From assembly GCF_013761175.1 (NCBI RefSeq), contig NZ_JACDUR010000006.1, positions 62,001 through 126,000 of the forward strand: a stretch of DNA of 64,000 bases. Reading direction: 5' to 3'. The first letter of the stretch is position 1, and every line of letters starts with the position of its first letter. The position numbers and the translations under genes were made by a program. The stretch is from Nonomuraea soli (GTDB lineage Bacteria; Actinomycetota; Actinomycetes; Streptosporangiales; Streptosporangiaceae). A model generated the notes under the pieces. The model searched no databases, was not told the origin of the DNA, and saw only the letters and a list, made by a program, of their open reading frames with translations. Of this stretch, positions 59,700 through 64,000 are shown in pieces.

Positions 59700-61800
59700 G
59701 GAAGATCTGCTTCAGCCGCGCCCGCTCCTGCGCCGACGGCCGCCATGAGCCGTACAGCCCCCTGGCGACGGCCCGCTCGACCGGCTGGCGTCTGCACGCG
59801 TAGACGCCGCCCTCGATCGGGCCGCCCGCCACGATGCGGGACGTGGAGTAGAGCGGGAAGGCCCGCGTGCAGGCGCCGGGCGCGCGCCTGTCCAGGATGC
59901 CGTCCCACACGCCGAGTCCGGCGGCGATCTGCGCGCCGTCGGTGGTGAAGCAGCGGTCCACGGCCGACGCCGGCCTGTTGCCCGCCACGCCGCGGCGCGG
60001 GTTGGCCCTGATGCCGGCCATCCACTCGTCGATCACCTGCAGGGCCTCCGGCGTCTGGTCGAAGCGGGCCCCGCCTGGCCGCGCGTCGGTGAACCAGATC
60101 ACCTGGTTGCGGGCGTCGCGGTCATGGTTCAGCATGCGCTGACGGGAGGCGAAGGACTGGTGGCTGTTGTGCATGTCCAGCTCCTCCTCCAGGTAGTGGC
60201 GCCAGTCGATGATCGGGATGTCGATGTCGCCGCCGAACACCAGCCCGCTGCGCTGTACGGCACGGATGGCCGCGGCATCCCCGGTACGGCGCGGCGCCGG
60301 GTCGCCCTGGTGGGCGTTGCGGGCGCTCCACGGGTCGAAGTCGGCCGGGCAGGCGCCCGGCACGAAGGGACAGCCCTCCTGGACCATGTCACGCGCCTCC
60401 TTCCAGGAGCCGGCCGTGGCGTTGAGGTCCAGGAACTCCGCAGGAGTGATCACGCCGTCGGTGAGCGCCTTGAGCCCGTACTGCACGCCGACGTTGTCCC
60501 AGGTGGAGCGGGCATAACCGTCGGGGCCGACGCCGTAGACGTTCTTGACGTCCTCCCAGTGGGTCCAGTGCACGGCGTCCTTGACGCCCGGCGGGTCCAT
60601 GCGCGCCCACTCGGGATCGTTGTCGTCGGTCCACTTCGGGTTCATCGACAGCGGGGTCAGGCCGCGCCAGCCCTTGACGCACTCGGTCGAGCCCGGCCTG
60701 CCCGTGTAGGGGTTGGCCACGGTGTCGGAGGCGTTCATCCCGATGAGCGCGGTGCGCCTGTCCCACTGCGCCCACTTGTCGGGGTGCTGGTCCATGTAGC
60801 GTTCGAGGAGCTCGCAGTCGCCGACGTGGATGGTCTGGGTGACCATGTCGGGATAGGAGTACTGCGGGATGGCCGCGTCGATGATCCGGCTGCCGTGGTT
60901 CTGGCCGTAGATGTACTGCTGGATGCCGCCGCCGCTGCCGCCCACGCCGACGGTGTACAGCGGCCTGCCGTACAGCTCGATGAAACGTTCCTTGACCATC
61001 AGCGCCGTCTCGCCGCCGAGGATCAGGTTGTAGTGCGTGGAGGTGCGGGTGCCCGAGGAGTGCAGGATCGCGTAGCCCTTGCCCAGGCCGTACGGGTCGA
61101 GCGCGCTGCCGCCGAGCGTGCCCTGGTCGTGGCCGATCGCCACGCCGCCGTCGAAGCGGTAGATCGCCCGCTTGTTCCAGTGGCCCTCCAGGACGGCGAG
61201 CGAGTAGATGAAGCGGTTGATGACGCCGCGCTCGCGGGTGACGACGAAGTCGACCGTGGCGCCGTCGAGCAGGGTGGTCTGCGACATGTCGTCCGGCCTG
61301 GTGGCGGGCATCGGCTTGAACTGGCCGCCGGTCGAGCGGTAGAGCCGGTCGGTCACGCGGGGCGCGAAGCAGTCGCGGCTCCAGCCTCCCTCGACGCGGT
61401 AGCCCTGGCCGTCCTGGTTGTCCACGACGGGCGGGCCGAGGCCGCTGCGCTCGGTCTTGCAGACGAACGGGTACTGCTGCGGCCCCGAGAAGACGGGCCC
61501 GCCGACCGGGTGGTTGACCAGCCGCAGCGACCTGCGGGCTCGCCCGTTCGTGGCGGTGATCGTGTTCTCTCCGACCTTGAGCCCGTCGACCAGGGCGGTG
61601 CCGGAGTCCGCGAAGAGGGCGGTGATGTCGTCGCCGTTGCGGGTGACCTTCAGTCGCGGCCCGCGCTCGACCGAGATGAGCGCGTCGCCGCCGGTGACCT
61701 GGTCGGGGGCGCTGGAGAGCACCTCCAGGCCGACGGAACCGCCGTGGGAGGCGGTGGGTAAGCCGAACAGCAGGGTAGAGACCAGAATAATCGTCCGCAC
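59677..61800 (-). CDS. secreted DUF6351 family protein
   Basis: A 707-residue exported protein. A signal sequence (VRTIILVSTLLFGLPTASHGGS, residues 1-22) precedes a small Ig-like domain (residues 23-110, ending TNGRARRSLRLVNH). The main body (about 115-700) has GGPVFSGPQQYPFVC, a GDxS-like VGVGGSGGGIQQYIYGQNHG and the FGGDIDIPIIDWRHYLEEELDMHNSHQSFA segment, matching DUF6351, a family often annotated as tannase-like or alpha/beta hydrolase-like; the GVGGSGGG loop (nucleophile elbow-like) and the late His agree. The function is unproven. I take the GTG at 61800; 45 codons upstream remain open. The end overlaps the MFS gene. Confidence 0.85.
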   Translation of the reverse strand: MRTIILVSTLLFGLPTASHGGSVGLEVLSSAPDQVTGGDALISVERGPRLKVTRNGDDITALFADSGTALVDGLKVGENTITATNGRARRSLRLVNHPVGGPVFSGPQQYPFVCKTERSGLGPPVVDNQDGQGYRVEGGWSRDCFAPRVTDRLYRSTGGQFKPMPATRPDDMSQTTLLDGATVDFVVTRERGVINRFIYSLAVLEGHWNKRAIYRFDGGVAIGHDQGTLGGSALDPYGLGKGYAILHSSGTRTSTHYNLILGGETALMVKERFIELYGRPLYTVGVGGSGGGIQQYIYGQNHGSRIIDAAIPQYSYPDMVTQTIHVGDCELLERYMDQHPDKWAQWDRRTALIGMNASDTVANPYTGRPGSTECVKGWRGLTPLSMNPKWTDDNDPEWARMDPPGVKDAVHWTHWEDVKNVYGVGPDGYARSTWDNVGVQYGLKALTDGVITPAEFLDLNATAGSWKEARDMVQEGCPFVPGACPADFDPWSARNAHQGDPAPRRTGDAAAIRAVQRSGLVFGGDIDIPIIDWRHYLEEELDMHNSHQSFASRQRMLNHDRDARNQVIWFTDARPGGARFDQTPEALQVIDEWMAGIRANPRRGVAGNRPASAVDRCFTTDGAQIAAGLGVWDGILDRRAPGACTRAFPLYSTSRIVAGGPIEGGVYACRRQPVERAVARGLYGSWRPSAQERARLKQIFPTGVCDY

Positions 61801-61901
61801 ATCACGACGGTGACACGCGGAAGTGAGCTTGCCCAGGCCTGATCTTCCGCCCACGGGATAACCGCGCGCGTCACGGTCGATCACGTGACAGTCTTGAACA
61901 C

Positions 61902-63017
61902 GTGCGTGCCGACCGACCGATGAAGCTCGTCCCACCCACGCTCGCCAGAGCGGCGGCGTGGTGCGCCTGCGTGATCGTGGTCGGCGTCGTCGTCTACTTC
62001 TTCTCGCAGGTCGTCGCCAGGCTCAGCTTCGTGGCCCTGCCGGTGGCCATCGCCCTGCTGCTGACCGCCCTGCTCTACCCCCTCACCAGCTGGCTGCGCG
62101 GCATGGGCCTGCGGCCCATCTACGCCACCTGGCTGACCATGCTGGTCGCGCTCGCGGTGATCGGCGGCACCGGCTGGCTGGTCGGGGCTCGCGCCAGCGA
62201 CGAGTTCCCGCGTCTGGCCGAGCAGGTCAGCAAGACGGTCGAGAACGTGCGCGGCTGGCTCAAGACGGGGCCGCTGCACCTGCAGGAGACGCAGATCACC
62301 GAGTGGTTCCAGACACTCGTCACCGAGCTCAACAACCAGGGCCAGGCGATCGCCGGCACGGCCCTGGCGGCCGGCCAGGTCGCCATCGAGGTGCTGGCCT
62401 CGATCGTGCTGCTGCTGTTCGTCACCTTCTTCCTGCTCAAGGACGGCGACCGCATCTGGTCGTGGTTCCTCAAGGCCTTCGGCGGCATGGCGCCGCGCGT
62501 CGACCGGGCGGGCAAGGTCGCCTGGGTGACGATCTCCCACTACGTGCAGGGCACGGTCGTCGTCTCGGCCGTGCACGGCTTCGTCATGGGCGTCGTCCTG
62601 GCGGGCCTCGGCGTGCCGCTGTGGGCGCCGCTGGCGGTGCTGATCTTCCTGTCCAGCTTCATCCCCATCGTCGGCATCTTCTTCGCCGGCACCGTGGCCA
62701 CGCTGGTCACGCTGGGCTCCACCGAGCCGTGGAAGGCGCTGGTCTTCCTGATCATCCTGATCGTCGAGCAGCAGCTGGAGAACCACGTGCTCCAGCCCCT
62801 GATCGTCGGCAGGGCGCTCAACTTCCATCCGCTGGCCATCATCCTCGTGCTGGCCGTCGGCGGCATCCTGGCGGGCATCGCCGGCGCCGCCGTGGCCGTC
62901 CCCATCGCCGCGGTGATCTATCGGGCACTTCCCGAGCTGAGGCACGAACCACCCGCTCTGCCACCACCTCCGGAGGTAGCGGCAACCCCCGAGAAGGAGG
63001 CCGCGCCGGAGGAGTAA
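61902..63017 (+). CDS. AI-2E family transporter (YdiK/PerM-type)
   Basis: A 371-residue membrane protein of the AI-2 exporter (TqsA) superfamily. It has about seven or eight helices, a central VTFFLLKDGDRIWSWFLKAFGGMAPRVDRAGKVAWVTISHYVQGTV stretch (the family hallmark) and IVEQQLENHVLQPLIVGRALNFHPLAIILVLAVGGILAGIAGAAVAVPIAAV near the C-terminus. It may move small signals, ions or metabolites; the family assignment is firm but the substrate is not. The start is uncertain between GTG 61902 and ATG 61920. A Pro/Glu-rich tail follows. The thioesterase gene starts 11 bases after its stop. Confidence 0.9.
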   Translation: MRADRPMKLVPPTLARAAAWCACVIVVGVVVYFFSQVVARLSFVALPVAIALLLTALLYPLTSWLRGMGLRPIYATWLTMLVALAVIGGTGWLVGARASDEFPRLAEQVSKTVENVRGWLKTGPLHLQETQITEWFQTLVTELNNQGQAIAGTALAAGQVAIEVLASIVLLLFVTFFLLKDGDRIWSWFLKAFGGMAPRVDRAGKVAWVTISHYVQGTVVVSAVHGFVMGVVLAGLGVPLWAPLAVLIFLSSFIPIVGIFFAGTVATLVTLGSTEPWKALVFLIILIVEQQLENHVLQPLIVGRALNFHPLAIILVLAVGGILAGIAGAAVAVPIAAVIYRALPELRHEPPALPPPPEVAATPEKEAAPEE

Positions 63018-63028
63018 CCTCGTCCGTC

Positions 63029-63574
63029 GTGACCCGCTCTTCCCTCACCACCCCGCCGCCGGACGCCGAGGCCCCCAAGCCGCTCCTGACGGAGCCGACC
63101 GCGCTCGGCTCCCACTACAGCAGGTGCTTCGGCTGCGGCACCGACCACCCGACCGGGCTGCACCTCAACGCCCGCACCACCGACGGCTCCAGCGTGGAGG
63201 CCGAGTTCGTGGTCGGCGAGGCCCACCAGGGCGCGCCAGGACTGGCCCACGGCGGCGTGCTGGCGGCGGCGATGGACGAGGTCATCGGCATGTCGATCTG
63301 GCTCTTCCAGCGTCCCTACGTCACCGGCCGCCTCGAGACCGACTTCAGGACGCCGGTCCCCGTCGGGACGACACTCCACTTGCGCGCCTGGTGCACCGGA
63401 ATCTCCGGCAGAAAGGCGTACCTTGAGGCTGAGGGGCGCATCGGCGGCCCCGACGGCCCGGTCGCCGTCAGCGCGGCGGCGTTGTTCATCGAAGTGCGGA
63501 TGGACCACTTCGCCAAACACGGCGACGTGGCCGCCATCGCCGCCGAGCACCACGACTTCGAGGTGAATCCGTGA
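63029..63574 (+). CDS. PaaI-type hotdog thioesterase
   Basis: A 181-residue single-hotdog thioesterase. The pattern CFGCGTDHPTGLHL (cap), then HQGAPGLAHGGVLAAAMDEVIG (the H-G-G...D-E catalytic segment) is clear, followed by TDFRTPVPVGTTLHLRAW. It is not the phenylacetate-specific PaaI (encoded at 37.5-37.9 kb) and likely acts on general acyl-CoAs. The GTG start is 11 bases after the previous stop, and the stop overlaps the dut GTG (GTGA). I recall a thioesterase next to dut also in Streptomyces. Confidence 0.9.
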   Translation: MTRSSLTTPPPDAEAPKPLLTEPTALGSHYSRCFGCGTDHPTGLHLNARTTDGSSVEAEFVVGEAHQGAPGLAHGGVLAAAMDEVIGMSIWLFQRPYVTGRLETDFRTPVPVGTTLHLRAWCTGISGRKAYLEAEGRIGGPDGPVAVSAAALFIEVRMDHFAKHGDVAAIAAEHHDFEVNP

Positions 63575-64000
63575 GCATTGAGGTGTTGATCCAGCGGCTC
63601 GACCCCGAGCTGCCCCTGCCGTCGTACTCCCACCCGGGCGACGCCGGCGCCGACCTGCACACGGCAGAGGACGTCGAACTGCAGCCGGGCGAGCGCGCCA
63701 TCGTGCGCACGGGCCTGTCGATCGCCCTGCCCGACGGCTACGCGGCCTTCGTGCACCCGCGCTCGGGCCTGGCGGCCAAGCACGGGATCACCGTCGTGAA
63801 CGCCCCCGGCACGATCGACGCGGGCTACCGGGGCGAGATCATGGTCATCCTGCTGAACACCGACGCCAAGGAGCCGGTACGGCTCGGCCGGGGCGACCGC
63901 ATCGCCCAGCTCGTCGTCCAGAAGGTCGAGCGGGTGGTCTTCGCCGAGGTGGAGGCGCTTCCCGGTTCGGCACGCGGTACCGGTGGGCACGGGTCCACAG
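63571..64000 (+). CDS. dut: dUTP pyrophosphatase (dUTPase), incomplete at the window end
   Basis: A trimeric dUTPase that removes dUTP and provides dUMP for thymidylate synthesis. The five motifs are in order: PGDAGADL (1), HPRSGLAAKHGI (2), NAPGTIDAGYRGEI (3, with the catalytic Asp), RGDRIAQLVVQKV (4) and GTGGHGSTG (5, P-loop-like). 143 residues are seen and only a few C-terminal residues and the stop are missing. The GTG overlaps the thioesterase stop. Confidence 0.95.
   Translation, partial: MSIEVLIQRLDPELPLPSYSHPGDAGADLHTAEDVELQPGERAIVRTGLSIALPDGYAAFVHPRSGLAAKHGITVVNAPGTIDAGYRGEIMVILLNTDAKEPVRLGRGDRIAQLVVQKVERVVFAEVEALPGSARGTGGHGST

Noticed and set aside
63029..63574. Naming the thioesterase before dut as a second paaI of the phenylacetate pathway
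   Set aside because: It shares only the hotdog fold, lies about 20 kb from the paa genes and forms an overlapping pair with dut.

Overview
The window is high-GC actinobacterial chromosome, most likely from the Streptosporangiales (Nonomuraea/Streptosporangium-like; the family is an inference from gene content and codon use, not a search). Supporting signs are SepH, a DUF4193 protein, a DUF4235 protein, a CutRS-like two-component pair, actinobacterial-type ferrochelatase, a bifunctional RNase H/phosphatase, many GTG starts, GTGA/ATGA overlaps and several apparently leaderless starts.

Layout. 1-4.7 kb: end of a VOC protein, an alpha/beta hydrolase, an M19 dipeptidase/M20 peptidase pair and a Baeyer-Villiger-type monooxygenase. 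4.7-8.1 kb: conserved block Nif3 - zinc ribbon protein - RNase H/phosphatase, then the RNase P RNA gene rnpB. 8.1-10.1 kb: a decayed zone with a frameshifted tyrosine integrase remnant next to the rnpB 3' end and two more frameshifted genes. 10.1-17.8 kb: TrmO-like protein, SDR, PARG-like protein, epimerase, a SulP-STAS-carbonic anhydrase fusion, a repeat-rich membrane protein and a PEBP lipoprotein. 17.9-34.5 kb: core genes including two PH-domain membrane proteins, sepH, a sugar-lactone oxidase, a polysaccharide deacetylase, a lytic transglycosylase, hemH, an S9 peptidase, an inositol monophosphatase, a two-component system and DUF4193.

34.5-47.9 kb: two GNAT proteins, then a phenylacetate catabolic island (paaI-paaK-tetR divergent from paaN-paaH-paaABCDE, with a good PaaR-type operator between them), otsA, a DUF4235 protein and valS. 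48-59.7 kb: a compact, apparently undescribed biosynthetic locus. It holds a lone condensation-domain protein, a C-A-T-R nonribosomal peptide synthetase with reductive release, a kynurenine 3-monooxygenase-like flavoprotein, a DUF6875-type protein, an MFS exporter and a methyltransferase in one overlapping operon, followed by an ArsR-like regulator divergent from a second MFS exporter across a perfect inverted repeat. The NRPS and condensation genes carry rare TTA leucine codons. 59.7-64 kb: a secreted DUF6351-type protein, an AI-2E family transporter, a hotdog thioesterase and dut (cut by the window end).

The paa island, otsA/valS and the NRPS locus lie between DUF4193 and the thioesterase-dut pair, which I recall as close neighbours in Streptomyces. 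The ~28 kb between them may therefore be a lineage-specific insertion. The strongest candidate for something new is the NRPS locus.
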